Below, piece by piece: positions 9,729 through 25,309 of a DNA stretch of 64,000 bases. This stretch comes from Hyphomicrobiaceae bacterium (lineage in GTDB: Bacteria > Pseudomonadota > Alphaproteobacteria > Rhizobiales > Hyphomicrobiaceae). The position numbers and the translations under genes are program-made. Within the stretch, counting starts at the first letter, position 1, and each line of letters starts with the position of its first letter. The stretch covers positions 42,750 through 106,749 of the forward strand of contig JAKFWF010000027.1 in the NCBI GenBank assembly GCA_021730785.1, in the 5' to 3' direction. The notes under the pieces are model-generated. The model did not search any database. It was not told where the DNA came from and saw only the letters and a list, made by a program, of their open reading frames with translations.

Positions 9729-10337
9729 TCACGCCTTCTTTGCCCAGCCACCGCTGTCGGTCTGCTGCCAGTAGGTGGCGGCGGCGCCGGCGGCCTTGAC
9801 GGCTTTCCACGTGGCACGGGCAAGTTCGAGTTCGTGCGCATCGAGCCCGTGGAACATCAGCACGATACGGGAATAGGCCCGCAGCTGGGTTGCAAGCGGC
9901 TCAAGCACCGCGCCATCAACCAGAAAGCGCACAGTGGCGCCATTGGGATTGTCATTGCCAGTTGTCAGGAAAACCGGCTGCAGGGCCGCGTTGCCGGCCT
10001 TGGCGGTGCCGTGGGGAATGAAACTGTCGTCGCGAAACGTCCACAGGAACTGATCGATGGCGTCCAGACGTTCCGCGTGACCTGCCTGGATCACCGTGCG
10101 CCAGCCGCGCTCCAGCGACTTTTCGACGAGCGTGGGCAACGCCTCGTCGAGTGTCTTCTGCTCCAGGTGATAGAACAGCACTTCAGCCAAGGCAGGGGCC
10201 GAGGGCGTGGACTCGGCTGACGTCTCTGTCTCTGGTGGCAATCGCGGCTCCGCATCTGGCGATGATCCGCACCACACTAGCAAAACGGGACCGGAGCGGC
10301 ACCTTTCGATACCGCTCCGCCCCCACGTATCGCCCAT
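9729..10337 (-). CDS. holC: DNA polymerase III subunit chi
   Basis: A 202-aa frame whose conserved part starts around residue 50 with EVLFYHLEQKTLDEALPTLVEKSLERGWR, the typical beginning of HolC; it continues with the LWTFRDDSFIPHG strand and NPNGATVRFLVDGA. The chi subunit links the clamp loader to SSB. The family is about 150 aa, so the first 45-50 residues are probably untranslated or an extension, and a downstream GTG/TTG start is possible. It lies 49 bp downstream of dnaA on the same strand, an uncommon replication pairing. Confidence 0.82.
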   Translation of the reverse strand: MGDTWGRSGIERCRSGPVLLVWCGSSPDAEPRLPPETETSAESTPSAPALAEVLFYHLEQKTLDEALPTLVEKSLERGWRTVIQAGHAERLDAIDQFLWTFRDDSFIPHGTAKAGNAALQPVFLTTGNDNPNGATVRFLVDGAVLEPLATQLRAYSRIVLMFHGLDAHELELARATWKAVKAAGAAATYWQQTDSGGWAKKA

Positions 10338-10386
10338 CTCACTGTAGCCCCCTACGGAGGTGGGCGATTCCAGTGTCCTGGCCCGG

Positions 10387-12003
10387 TCAGTTCCCGAGTT
10401 GCTTCTTCAGTTCCTCGATCTCGTCCTTCAGCCGCGCGCTGTTGGTGATCTCATTGTCGATCTTGCGGATCGCATGCAGAACCGTCGTGTGGTCGCGATT
10501 GCCGAAGCGACGGCCGATCTCGGGCAACGACCGGCTGGTCAGCTGCTTGGAGAGATACATGCCGATCTGGCGCGGCCACACCACCGAACGATGGCGCCGT
10601 TGCGACAGGATATCGCCCTTCGACACGCCGAAGTGCCGCGACACCACCTTGATGATATCCTCGATCTTGATGCGGCGGGGCTCGATGCCCTGCACCAGAT
10701 CGCGGACCACCGTTTCGGCAATGTCCATGCGAATGGGAGTGCGCATGTATTGCCACGTGGCGTGCAGCCGGGTGATGGCCCCTTCGAGTTCGCGGCCGCT
10801 GTCGGTCAGACGCTCGGCCAGCAGTTCAAGAACATCGCGACCGATCTCGAACGAGGGATCGATCTGGCGCTTCTCCTGCATGCGCTTTTCGAGAACCCGC
10901 AGCCGCAGGTCATGGTCGAGACCACCGAGCTCGGTGACGAGGCCACGCTGCAGGCGCGAGCGCATGCGCTCGTTGAGCTTCTCGATGTGGTTCGGCGCGC
11001 GGGCCGATGCCACCACCACCTGCTTGCCGCCATCGAGCAGCGAGTTGATGATGTGGTCGAACTCCTGTTCCGTCTGCTGGCCGTGCAGGAACTCGAGATC
11101 GTCGATCAGCAGGATGTCGATCGAGCGAAATTTTTCCTTGAACGACAGCGGGTCCGAGCTGCGCAGCGCCTCGACGAACTGATAACGGAAGCGCTCCGCG
11201 GTCAGATACAGCACCTGCGCATGCGATGCCCGCTGCTTCACATCCCAGGCGATGGCGTGCAGCAGATGCGTCTTGCCGAGGCCGACCGAGGCATGGATGT
11301 ACAGCGGGTTGTAAGTGCGCACATCGCTCAGCACCGTCTCGGCCACCTGCGTCGCGCCGGCATGTGCCATGCGATTTGAGGCACCGACGACGAAGCTCTC
11401 GAACGTGTAGCGCGGGTCGAGCGGCGAACCTTCGAAGCCGCCGGCCTGGGTGCGGCCGAGTGCCGGCTGCGCGGCGGCACGGCTCTGGCCGGTGCGCGTC
11501 TCGTTCTCCGTGCCAGACTTTGCATCGACACCGGCCTCCTTCGACATCATCGAGGTCGAATTACGGGGTTGCGGCGTGGTGGGTTGACGCAACGCCACTT
11601 CGACCCGTTCCGCGCCTGGAAACTCGGCCTGACAGCAGGCGAGCAACGCATCCGCATAGTGCGACTGGATCCAGTTGCGCAGGAATTTCACCGGAACCGT
11701 GGCCCGTACCACGCCGTTTTCGTACGACTCGACTTCGAGCGAGTTGAACCAGCTGCCGAAGATTTCGTCGCCGAGCCGTGCCCGCAGCAGCGTCCGCGCC
11801 TTGGTGCCGAGAACGTCCGTCGCCATCAGCGTGCCGGTGCCGCTCATGCGCCCGTCGGACGAACTGGTTGGGTTCACTACGTCCGCACCGGTTTGCGTGT
11901 TGGCCGCCGCTGGATCGCGCTCGTCCTGCTTGGCTCCGCGTTTCGACGTGACGTTCCCCGATGCGCCTGCGAAAGGCCCATCCATCATTTCGCTGATTGC
12001 CAT
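10387..12003 (-). CDS. dnaA: Chromosomal replication initiator protein DnaA
   Basis: A 538-aa protein. Domain I starts around LRARLGDEIFGSWFNSLEVESYENG, the AAA+ domain has Walker A VGLGKTHLLHA (about residue 240) and Walker B ILLIDDLEFL, and domain IV ends with the DNA-binding signature GNRDHTTVLHAIRKI. The frame stays open 83 codons further upstream, but that stretch lies over the rhodanese gene and looks non-coding, so ATG 12003 (MAISEMMD) was chosen. The roughly 65-residue N-terminal leader before domain I is long for the family. It opens replication at oriC; candidate boxes lie about 0.8 kb upstream. Confidence 0.96.
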   Translation of the reverse strand: MAISEMMDGPFAGASGNVTSKRGAKQDERDPAAANTQTGADVVNPTSSSDGRMSGTGTLMATDVLGTKARTLLRARLGDEIFGSWFNSLEVESYENGVVRATVPVKFLRNWIQSHYADALLACCQAEFPGAERVEVALRQPTTPQPRNSTSMMSKEAGVDAKSGTENETRTGQSRAAAQPALGRTQAGGFEGSPLDPRYTFESFVVGASNRMAHAGATQVAETVLSDVRTYNPLYIHASVGLGKTHLLHAIAWDVKQRASHAQVLYLTAERFRYQFVEALRSSDPLSFKEKFRSIDILLIDDLEFLHGQQTEQEFDHIINSLLDGGKQVVVASARAPNHIEKLNERMRSRLQRGLVTELGGLDHDLRLRVLEKRMQEKRQIDPSFEIGRDVLELLAERLTDSGRELEGAITRLHATWQYMRTPIRMDIAETVVRDLVQGIEPRRIKIEDIIKVVSRHFGVSKGDILSQRRHRSVVWPRQIGMYLSKQLTSRSLPEIGRRFGNRDHTTVLHAIRKIDNEITNSARLKDEIEELKKQLGN

Positions 12004-12146
12004 GTCTAATTGTACCCCACACTGTTTGAATGACAGTCTCATTGCCCTCGTTTGTCTTGACGCCAATCCCAGGGTCGACCGCAAATCGCCCTTGAGACTG
12101 ATGCCTTTTGTCAACCGCGCCCGCAAATGCGCAGTTGCAAGCCAGG

Positions 12147-12590
12147 TTATCCCTGGGACCAGGGCAGACCGGCGGCTTTCCAGCCTCCGATGCGACCCCG
12201 GCGGTGCTCGGCATCGAGGGGACCCTCGAAACCGTCGGCCACGTTGTGGCACCGGGTGTACCCGGTCGCCATCATTGTCTGGGCGGCGCGCTTACTGCGG
12301 CTGCCCGATCTGCAGATGAAATAGAGCTCGACGTCCTTCGACGCGCCCATGTCTTCCAGAGCGGCCCGCAAGCGCTCACTGAACCGCGGATCCTCGCGAT
12401 TGTCTGGAAAGGTCTGGAATTCCACCAGAACCGGTTGCTTGCTGGCGGCGGCGAGATTAGGAATCCCGACGAACGCCCACTCGGCACGCGTACGTACATC
12501 TATCAACACCGAAGTGGGATCGCTCCGCAGCCGATCCCATACTTCGGTCACGCCGACATCGTCGACGCGACGATACTGTGACTGCTCCAA
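12147..12590 (-). CDS. Rhodanese-like domain protein
   Basis: A 147-aa single-domain rhodanese. It has the N-terminal LIDVRTRAEWAFVGIP motif and the active-site loop YFICRSGSRS, where Cys93 would carry the persulfide. The start codon is TTG (12590). It lies between dnaA and rpsT on the same strand, 143 bp from the dnaA start. The sulfur acceptor is unknown; single-domain rhodaneses of this type are usually cytoplasmic. Confidence 0.85.
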   Translation of the reverse strand: MEQSQYRRVDDVGVTEVWDRLRSDPTSVLIDVRTRAEWAFVGIPNLAAASKQPVLVEFQTFPDNREDPRFSERLRAALEDMGASKDVELYFICRSGSRSKRAAQTMMATGYTRCHNVADGFEGPLDAEHRRGRIGGWKAAGLPWSQG

Positions 12591-13226
12591 AGCCCACCCC
12601 TCAACTTATTCAGCACTGCCGCGGGCCCTCACCAACGGCAGTGGTGCAAGAATTAACTCCAGGTCATCGCTCAGGTCTGACTGACATTAAAACGCCACAG
12701 TCATGGTCAGCGCAAGACTTTCAACAGTGAAGACCTAGTATAACAGTTGTGACACTTACATATCACCATCGCGAATACTGGCGGGGAGTGCGTATCCTTG
12801 CTCGCCCCCACCTTGTTAACGATCTTTAAACACAGGCTATCCACCGGCGCAAGGGGCGTTAGCGCCAAGTGCCATCCACAGACGCACATCAGCATTTCCA
12901 CTGGGCCAGTGGATAAGTTGCCCTGCCTGTCCTGCGCTGGGGATAAAAATCCTTGCCGCCGGGAGGCTTACTGCGAGGGCGCCGGTGCCGGTCACAAAAA
13001 TGCAAACGGCGCCCCTGTGCGGGACGCCGTGGGTGATTTTTGTAGCCACGAATTTGTGTTGGTGCCTTGGCCGGCGTTCGAAGTTTTCGAGTCCAAGCCG
13101 GAATCCGGTTTGACTCCAAGCGCTTTGCCGAACCGTGCGACCGTCCAGGCTGCTGCCACCATGGCGGCGACGTTACGAAAGTAACACAGCGCGGCCTGGT
13201 CGATTTAATTCACAGCTTTCTCCGGC
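12591..13226. other. Gene-free region with DnaA-box-like motifs (candidate oriC)
   Basis: 636 bp without a convincing gene between rpsT and the rhodanese/dnaA pair. Four DnaA-box-like 9-mers cluster within 110 bp. Two are one mismatch from TTATCCACA on the minus strand (12908-12916 TTATCCACT; 12938-12946 TTATCCCCA), and two weaker ones are on the plus strand (12837-12845 CTATCCACC; 12872-12880 CCATCCACA). Directly to the left is an AT-rich stretch with TTAA-N6-TTAA (12816-12829), close to but not equal to the CtrA spacing of seven. A wider AT-rich segment runs from about 12680 to 12780. It may be the chromosomal origin or a dnaA autoregulatory region. Confidence 0.5.
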
Positions 13227-13493
13227 TCATGCCGACAGCGCGTTGACCCGGGCCGTCAGGCGCGAAACTTTTCGGCTGGCGGTCCGCTTGTGCAAGATCC
13301 CCTTCTGTGCGGTGCGCACGAGCAGCGGCTCAGCAACCTTGAGAGCGGCCATTGCCTTGCCCTTGTCGCCGGCGGCGATGGCCTCTTCGACCTTGCGCAC
13401 TTCGGTCTTCAGAACCGAGCGGCGCGATTTGTTGATTTCAGTGCGGCGGACGGCCTTGCGAGCTGCCTTCTTTGCCGACGTGGTATTCGCCAT
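13227..13493 (-). CDS. rpsT: 30S ribosomal protein S20
   Basis: An 88-aa basic protein starting [19 protein letters not shown] and ending [12 protein letters not shown]. It binds the 5' domain and the penultimate helix of 16S rRNA early in small-subunit assembly. Length and composition are normal. It is next to dnaA across the candidate origin region. The 265 bp upstream of its start, before ppsR, show no further gene. Confidence 0.95.
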   Translation of the reverse strand: MANTTSAKKAARKAVRRTEINKSRRSVLKTEVRKVEEAIAAGDKGKAMAALKVAEPLLVRTAQKGILHKRTASRKVSRLTARVNALSA

Positions 13494-13758
13494 GGGGCTG
13501 TTCCTATGTGAAGCTTAGACGTGTGAAGCTTTGAAGTGGCGAGGCGTTGAGTACACTGCGGGCGGCGCAACACGGTCCAGGCGGCCGGGCGACGCGATCG
13601 AAGCGGTTAAGCGTTGGCTGCCCGGCACGCGAACGCCCCAGGCTCCATCGCGTCAGCGTATAGTGGGCGCAACCCGTCCGGTCAACGCGGAACCCGCGAT
13701 TTTTCGATTCCAGCGCGAAGGCGAGGAGGGGCGGGCCGCGTCCCGGCGCCAATGCCGG

Positions 13759-15207
13759 TCATGCCTCGTCGATGCCGATGTCGACGATGCCGTAGCGGCG
13801 CAGCTTCACATAGAGGCTCTGGCGGCTGAGCCCCAGCATTTCGGCCGCCGAGGCTCGGTTCTCGCCAACAAGTTCGAGGGCCGCCTCAATGCACAGCCGC
13901 TCGATCAGGTCGGTCGTCTCCCGCACAATTGTTTTCATCGGCACGCGCCCGACGAGTTCGGTGAGCTGCTTGGTCGAGTGCGGCAGTTCACGGCCGGGCG
14001 CAGCGCTGGCCGTCATGCGGCGGCCCAACGGCCGAACGGTGAAGCCAAGGCACGGATCGGTGCCACCCATGACGGCCACGCCGGCGATTTCCACATCTTC
14101 GACGACGCCGAACTGGCCACGCACCACGGTGGCGAAATTGCGCGCCGAACCATGTTGCTTGATGTTTGAGATCAGGCCGTTGATCTCGACGCTGGAACGC
14201 CCGACGAACTGGTCGAGCTGACCGCCGCGCGCCTGCTCGACGGATGCCAGCTGCGCGAGGTCGAGGAACGCGGCATTGGCCATCTGGATCGAAAGTTCGA
14301 GATCGGTCACGACAAAGCCGTCGGGCAGGCTTTCCACCACCTTCACCAGGTTGCGCTGTACCAGGCTCGACGACACGCCAGCATGCTCAGGCGCCGCCCG
14401 CGTCAGACGGATCAGCAGATGGGCGGCATTGTCCTGGCGAAACAGCGACGGCGACAGGATCATGTCGCCCTGCTGGTTCGATCCGGCCGCGTGTAACTGA
14501 ACCCGCACATCCTCGGCCGTGCCGGTGGCACGGGCGGTCGCGATCATGTTTTGCGCCGCCTGCACACTCGCCGGCTCGAGCAGCTCCAGAATGCTGCGGC
14601 CAATGGCCCGCTTGGCGGACTTGCCGAGCAGGGCGACCGCCGCGGCGTTGGCCTCGTTCACGCGCAAGGTCGACGCATCGACGATCAGCACGCTTTCCGA
14701 CGATTTCTGGAACAGCAGGCGATAGCGCGTTTCCGTACTGCGCAACCGCGCATACTCGCGCTCCATCGATTGCTGAGCGTTGACCAGGTGCTGCTGCAGC
14801 TGCGCCATGGCGCGCAACTCGCGCCCGAGCGCGACAACCCTGCCGCCCTGGCCAAGCTGCAACGCGGAATAGCGCACGGGCAGATCGGCGCCCCGGTTCG
14901 AGGGATGATTGACCTGGCGCCAGCGCGGCACGCGCCGGCTGCCCGCTTCGCTCAAGAGTTCGCGAATTTTCGGCCGGCTCTCGATGGTGACGGTGTCGAC
15001 CCACGGCTTGCCGACCCAGCAGTCGACCTCATCGCGCGGTAACTCGTCGTTGCCGATCGAGACATCTTCGATGATGCCATCGCCATCGACCACGAGGGCA
15101 ATATCCGTCGAAGCCGATACCAGCCTCGCCGCCGCATCGGCAGTCAAACTGCCGAGGGATTTTTTCAGTGCCCTCAAGTCGATCACCGCTATGCGCGCCA
15201 ACCGCAT
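13759..15207 (-). CDS. ppsR: Photosynthesis gene repressor PpsR/CrtJ
   Basis: A 482-aa regulator with PAS-type domains in the first 370 residues (for example ASTDIALVVDGDGIIEDVS near residue 35 and RYRLLFQKSSESVLIVDAS near 160) and a C-terminal Fis-type helix-turn-helix, SAAEMLGLSRQSLYVKLRRYG. Cys439 in ERLCIEAAL lies just before this motif, where CrtJ/PpsR carry their redox-responsive cysteine (from memory of the family). PpsR represses bch and puc genes under oxygen, binding TGT-N12-ACA palindromes; such sites lie upstream of bchF. It is 37 bp downstream of ppaA. Confidence 0.93.
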   Translation of the reverse strand: MRLARIAVIDLRALKKSLGSLTADAAARLVSASTDIALVVDGDGIIEDVSIGNDELPRDEVDCWVGKPWVDTVTIESRPKIRELLSEAGSRRVPRWRQVNHPSNRGADLPVRYSALQLGQGGRVVALGRELRAMAQLQQHLVNAQQSMEREYARLRSTETRYRLLFQKSSESVLIVDASTLRVNEANAAAVALLGKSAKRAIGRSILELLEPASVQAAQNMIATARATGTAEDVRVQLHAAGSNQQGDMILSPSLFRQDNAAHLLIRLTRAAPEHAGVSSSLVQRNLVKVVESLPDGFVVTDLELSIQMANAAFLDLAQLASVEQARGGQLDQFVGRSSVEINGLISNIKQHGSARNFATVVRGQFGVVEDVEIAGVAVMGGTDPCLGFTVRPLGRRMTASAAPGRELPHSTKQLTELVGRVPMKTIVRETTDLIERLCIEAALELVGENRASAAEMLGLSRQSLYVKLRRYGIVDIGIDEA

Positions 15208-15244
15208 ATCCCAATGGGCTGCGGTCGGCGATTGAATTGTCTCG

Positions 15245-16105
15245 TCAGGTTTTGTGCTTTGTCTTTGCCAATACGAACTTGTTGGCTGCAGTCACAGCCA
15301 GTGGTCCGTCTGCTCCTGTTCCGTCAGCACCAACCTGGGCAACCCGCTCAGGATGATTGAGAAAAGCCGGGCCGCCGACCATTACCCCGATCGCGCGGTT
15401 GACTGACTTCCGACGCATTACCTTGATATCCGCAGCCAAATCCGCGAGGCCCGTTTCGCAACTAAGCGAAAAACCAACAATGTCAATGTGCTTGCGGGCA
15501 ACAAGCCGAGCAAACTCGACATGTTCGCCGGACAGGCCGATATCCACGTCCCAGCCCGCGCGCCGGAAAAACTGCTCCAGCATATGCACGCCGAAGGTAT
15601 GGGTTTCGCCCCGTGCCGGGATGAGCAGCACACTATGGCCCGGCGCGACGGCATCGACGTCGCCGCTGAAACTCGGACTCAAGGCCCGCAAGATCTGCTG
15701 CAACGTGGCCAGGCCCATGGTGACCTCGGCAAAATCGCGCACATCGGCTTCCCACAGTTCGCCCAGATGCCTGGCGGCTGGCGCCAACAGCTTCAGGAAG
15801 ATATCGTCGAGACTGCTGCCGCGTGCGCGCAGCGTATCGATGAAGGCCATCGCCGCCGTCACCTCATGCCGGATCGCCAGACCCGCAAGAGCCTCCACGT
15901 CGGCATAATTGGGCTCCACCGTCGATCGCGCGATCGACACTTCCGCCGTACACTGTGCAGCACTGTTGGCGAGCAGCAAACGCGGAATGATTTCCGCTTC
16001 GATGGTGCGGGTCAACTGGATCAACCGGTCGTTTGAGAAATCACGATTACGTCGGGCAATCTGGTCGCCGCCACGCTCCGGCGAATGCGAACGCTCATCG
16101 GTCAT
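15245..16105 (-). CDS. ppaA: Cobalamin-binding photosynthesis regulator PpaA/AerR
   Basis: A 286-aa protein with a C-terminal B12-binding domain. The ligand loop is RGETHTFGVHML (the candidate cobalamin-coordinating His is about residue 169), followed by DIVGFSLSCE and VGGPAF. An N-terminal helical domain precedes it. AerR/PpaA proteins bind B12 and act as antirepressors of PpsR/CrtJ in response to light and oxygen. The open frame reaches 16264, but the first 53 codons lie in the divergent promoter region, and MTDERSHS at 16105 gives the usual family length. It is co-directional with ppsR and divergent from bchF. Confidence 0.87.
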   Translation of the reverse strand: MTDERSHSPERGGDQIARRNRDFSNDRLIQLTRTIEAEIIPRLLLANSAAQCTAEVSIARSTVEPNYADVEALAGLAIRHEVTAAMAFIDTLRARGSSLDDIFLKLLAPAARHLGELWEADVRDFAEVTMGLATLQQILRALSPSFSGDVDAVAPGHSVLLIPARGETHTFGVHMLEQFFRRAGWDVDIGLSGEHVEFARLVARKHIDIVGFSLSCETGLADLAADIKVMRRKSVNRAIGVMVGGPAFLNHPERVAQVGADGTGADGPLAVTAANKFVLAKTKHKT

Positions 16106-16387
16106 TCCGCCATTGTCGCAATCGCCTGACAATCGACCCATTGCACGCCCCATCTGCCCGAGAACCGCGTTTCCAATGGATCGATCTCTCGTCCACGGCG
16201 AACCGATCCGCATCGGCTCCGGCGATTTCGTCAGTTCAGGGCTGCCACCGTTCAAGACTGTCATGACCGTTTACGCTCATGAAGCTCTGGCATCCCTACC
16301 AACCATCGCACTTGAGAGCGAAGATGAGCATGGACCGAGCGCGTTGGCAAATGGTCTCTGGTTAATCCAACCACGCTTCATCGCGAC

Positions 16388-16421
16388 TGTCAACAAAGGC
16401 TGACGTAAAGACAAGTTGACA
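16388..16421. promoter_or_regulatory. Two abutting PpsR/CrtJ-type palindromes upstream of bchF
   Basis: Site 1, 16388-16405, TGTCAACAAAGGCTGACG, and site 2, 16404-16421, CGTAAAGACAAGTTGACA, each match TGT-N12-ACA in five of six defined bases. Site 1 also has the inner GTCA/TGAC symmetry. The two overlap by two bases. Site 2 ends on TTGACA (16416-16421), a perfect -35 element, so a bound repressor would block RNA polymerase. A -10 box is not clear. The sites lie 60-93 bp upstream of bchF and also upstream of the divergent ppaA. Confidence 0.6.
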
Positions 16422-16480
16422 TATGGAATAGGCGCTAATAGCTTTTATCCGGGATCGGAAGCGCGCCGGGGTTAAGCACG

Positions 16481-18315
<1,835 letters not shown>

Positions 18316-18317
18316 CC

Positions 18318-19932
18318 ATGCAACTCACCGTCTGGACCTATGAAGGACCACCGCACGTCGGCGCCATGCGCATCGCCACCGCCATGGAGGGCGTGCACTA
18401 CGTCCTGCATGCGCCGCAAGGCGACACCTACGCCGATCTGCTGTTCACGATGATCGAGCGGCGTTCAAAGCGCCCACCGGTGACCTACACCACGTTCCAG
18501 GCGCGCGATCTCGGCGGGGATACGGCCGAGCTGTTCAAGAAGGCGGCGCAAGACGCTTTCGATCGCTTCAAGCCGGATGTGATGCTGGTTGGCGCCTCGT
18601 GCACGGCCGAGCTGATCCAGGATGATCCAGGCGGGCTCGCCAAGACGCTCGGCCTGCCGATCCCAGTGGTCGCTCTCGAGCTGCCCTCCTACCAGCGCAA
18701 GGAAAACTGGGGCGCATCGGAGACGTTTTATCAGCTGGTGCGGGCGATCTGCACGCCGCTGGCGCCGCCGCCTGGCCAAAAGCGCGCGGCCCGGCCTGAA
18801 GGCCAGCGCCCGAGCTGCAATCTGCTGGGGGCAACGGCGCTCGGCTTCCGCCATCGCGACGACGTGCGCGAGATCGCCAGCCTGATGGCGCAGCTTGGCA
18901 TCGACGTCAACGTGATCGCGCCGCTCGATGCCACCGCGGCCGACATCCAGCGGCTGGGTGCTGCCGATTTCAACGTCGTGATGTACCCCGAAACCGCCGG
19001 CCAGACCACCGCTTGGTTGAAGCGGTCGTTCGGCCAGCCGGCGACCACCGTCACGCCGATCGGCGTCGGGGCCACGCGCCGCTTCATCGAGGAAGTGGCC
19101 GCTCTCGCCGGCATCGATGCGACCGCGACGCTTGCCAAGGCCACGTCCCGCCTGCCCTGGTACTCGCGCTCGGTCGACAGCACCTACCTGACGGGCAAGC
19201 GCGTGTTCGTGTTCGGCGATGCGACCCATGCCGTCGCCGCTGCCCGCGTCGCGGCCGAGGAACTAGGTTTCAAGGTGGTTGGCCTCGGCACCTATTCCCG
19301 CGAGTTCGCCCGCGAAGTGCGCGAGGCCGCCAAGCTCTATGACGTCGAACCGCTGATTTCGGACGACTATCTGGAGGTCGAGGCCAGAATCGCGGAAGCG
19401 CACCCGGAACTGGTGCTCGGCACGCAGATGGAGCGCCACATTGCGAAGCGTTTGGGGCTGCCCTGCGCGGTAATCTCGGCCCCCGTCCACGTGCAGGATT
19501 TCCCCGCGCGCTACTCGCCGCAAATGGGCTTCGAAGGCGCCAACGTGATCTTCGACACCTGGGTGCACCCGCTGATGATGGGTCTCGAAGAGCATCTGCT
19601 GCAGATGTTCCGTGAGGACGTCGAGTTCAACGACACCGCGCCCTCGCATCTTTTCGTTGCGCCTTCCGACTCCGCTACGCGGAGCCGGCCGGAAGGCGCG
19701 GAAAGTTCGTTCGTTGCGCCTTCCGACTCCCGTCACGGGAGCCGGCCGGAAGGCGCGGAAAACGCGGAGCAGGTTACCGTGGTCGAGGCAACTCGCCCGG
19801 CCTGTTGGAGTGCTGAAGCAGAAAAAGAGTTGGGCAAGATCCCCTTCTTCGTGAGGGGCAAAGCCCGCCGCAACACCGAGCGATACGCAGAAGACCATCG
19901 CGTGGAAACGATCACCATCGAGACCTTGTACG

Positions 19933-19958
<26 letters not shown>
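18318..19958 (+). CDS. bchB: Light-independent protochlorophyllide reductase subunit B, with repeat insertion
   Basis: A 546-aa DPOR catalytic subunit. Asp36 in [11 protein letters not shown] matches the unusual aspartate ligand of the NB cluster; the C-terminal domain has [20 protein letters not shown] and [12 protein letters not shown]. It is longer than usual because a low-complexity insert (about residues 446-483) separates the core ([10 protein letters not shown]) from the C-terminal domain; it consists of two 19-residue repeats encoded by palindromic DNA. The frame and catalytic residues are intact, so it is probably functional. It starts 2 bp after bchN and overlaps bchH by 26 bp. Confidence 0.95.
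19653..19766 (+). repeat. Two tandem 57-bp palindromic repeats inside bchB
   Basis: Units 19653-19709 and 19710-19766. Each begins TTCGTTGCGCCTTCCGACTC and folds as a hairpin: GCGCCTTCCG pairs with CGGAAGGCGC, and an inner stem lies around the centre. The units are identical over the first 21 and positions 29-52; they differ in the 7-nt centre (GCTACGC versus CGTCACG) and the last bases. The central change keeps the pairing: CTCCGC/GCGGAG in one, CTCCCG/CGGGAG in the other. They are read in frame as FVAPSDS...SRPEGAE. Confidence 0.9.
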
Positions 19959-24575
<4,617 letters not shown>

Positions 24576-24607
24576 GCGCCAACGCCAACACCAAGGTTGT
24601 GAGCACG

Positions 24608-25309
24608 ATGCCGACCCTGTCCTACCTCGAGCGCCGCGAGAAGATCGAAGCTTACTTCGATCGCACCGCGGTTGACGCCTGGAAGCGGCTGACTTCCACC
24701 GAGCCGGTCAGCGGCATCCGCAAGACCGTGCGCGAAGGCCGCGACCGCATGCGCGCGACGCTGCTATCGTGGCTGCCGGACGACCTGACCGGCGCGCGCA
24801 TTCTGGACGCCGGCTGCGGCACCGGTGCGCTCGCGGTGGAGGCGGCCAAGCGCGGCGCCACGGTGATCGCGATCGACCTGTCGCCGACGCTCGTCGATCT
24901 CGCGCGCGAACGGGCGGCCGGCATCCCCATGACCGGCCGCATCGAGTTTCTCGCCGGCGACATGCTGCATCCCTCGCACGGCGCCTTCGATCACATCGTG
25001 TGCATGGACAGCTTGATCCACTACGAGTCGGCCGACACGGTGAAGGTGCTGGCCGGGCTCGCCGCGCGGACCAATAAATCGATCGCCTTCACGTTCGCGC
25101 CGCGCACGCCGGCACTCAGCCTGATGCATGCCGCCGGCCGGCTGTTTCCGCAATCCGATCGCGCCCCGTCGATCGTGCCGGTCGCCGAAGCCGAGCTGCG
25201 CCGGCAGATCGCAGCCGAACCGCGCATCAAAGGGCACCCCGTCGTCCGCACGCAACGGATCGCCAGCGGCTTTTATACATCGCAAGCCATGGAGCTGCGG
25301 CGCCCATGA
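24608..25309 (+). CDS. bchM: Magnesium protoporphyrin IX O-methyltransferase
   Basis: A 233-aa SAM-dependent methyltransferase that methylates the C13 propionate of Mg-protoporphyrin IX, the step just before the AcsF cyclase. The SAM motif is ILDAGCGTGALAVEAAKRGA (about residues 60-80) and the N-terminal YFDRTAVDAWKRLTS is typical. ATG 24608 follows an AAGG; an in-frame GTG nine bases upstream is possible, and the longer open frame lies in bchL. The stop overlaps lhaA by ATGA. Confidence 0.94.
   Translation: MPTLSYLERREKIEAYFDRTAVDAWKRLTSTEPVSGIRKTVREGRDRMRATLLSWLPDDLTGARILDAGCGTGALAVEAAKRGATVIAIDLSPTLVDLARERAAGIPMTGRIEFLAGDMLHPSHGAFDHIVCMDSLIHYESADTVKVLAGLAARTNKSIAFTFAPRTPALSLMHAAGRLFPQSDRAPSIVPVAEAELRRQIAAEPRIKGHPVVRTQRIASGFYTSQAMELRRP

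Noticed and set aside
12004..12252. N-terminal extension of dnaA by 83 codons
   Set aside because: It overlaps the rhodanese gene on the same strand and shows no DnaA-like sequence; ATG 12003 is preferred.
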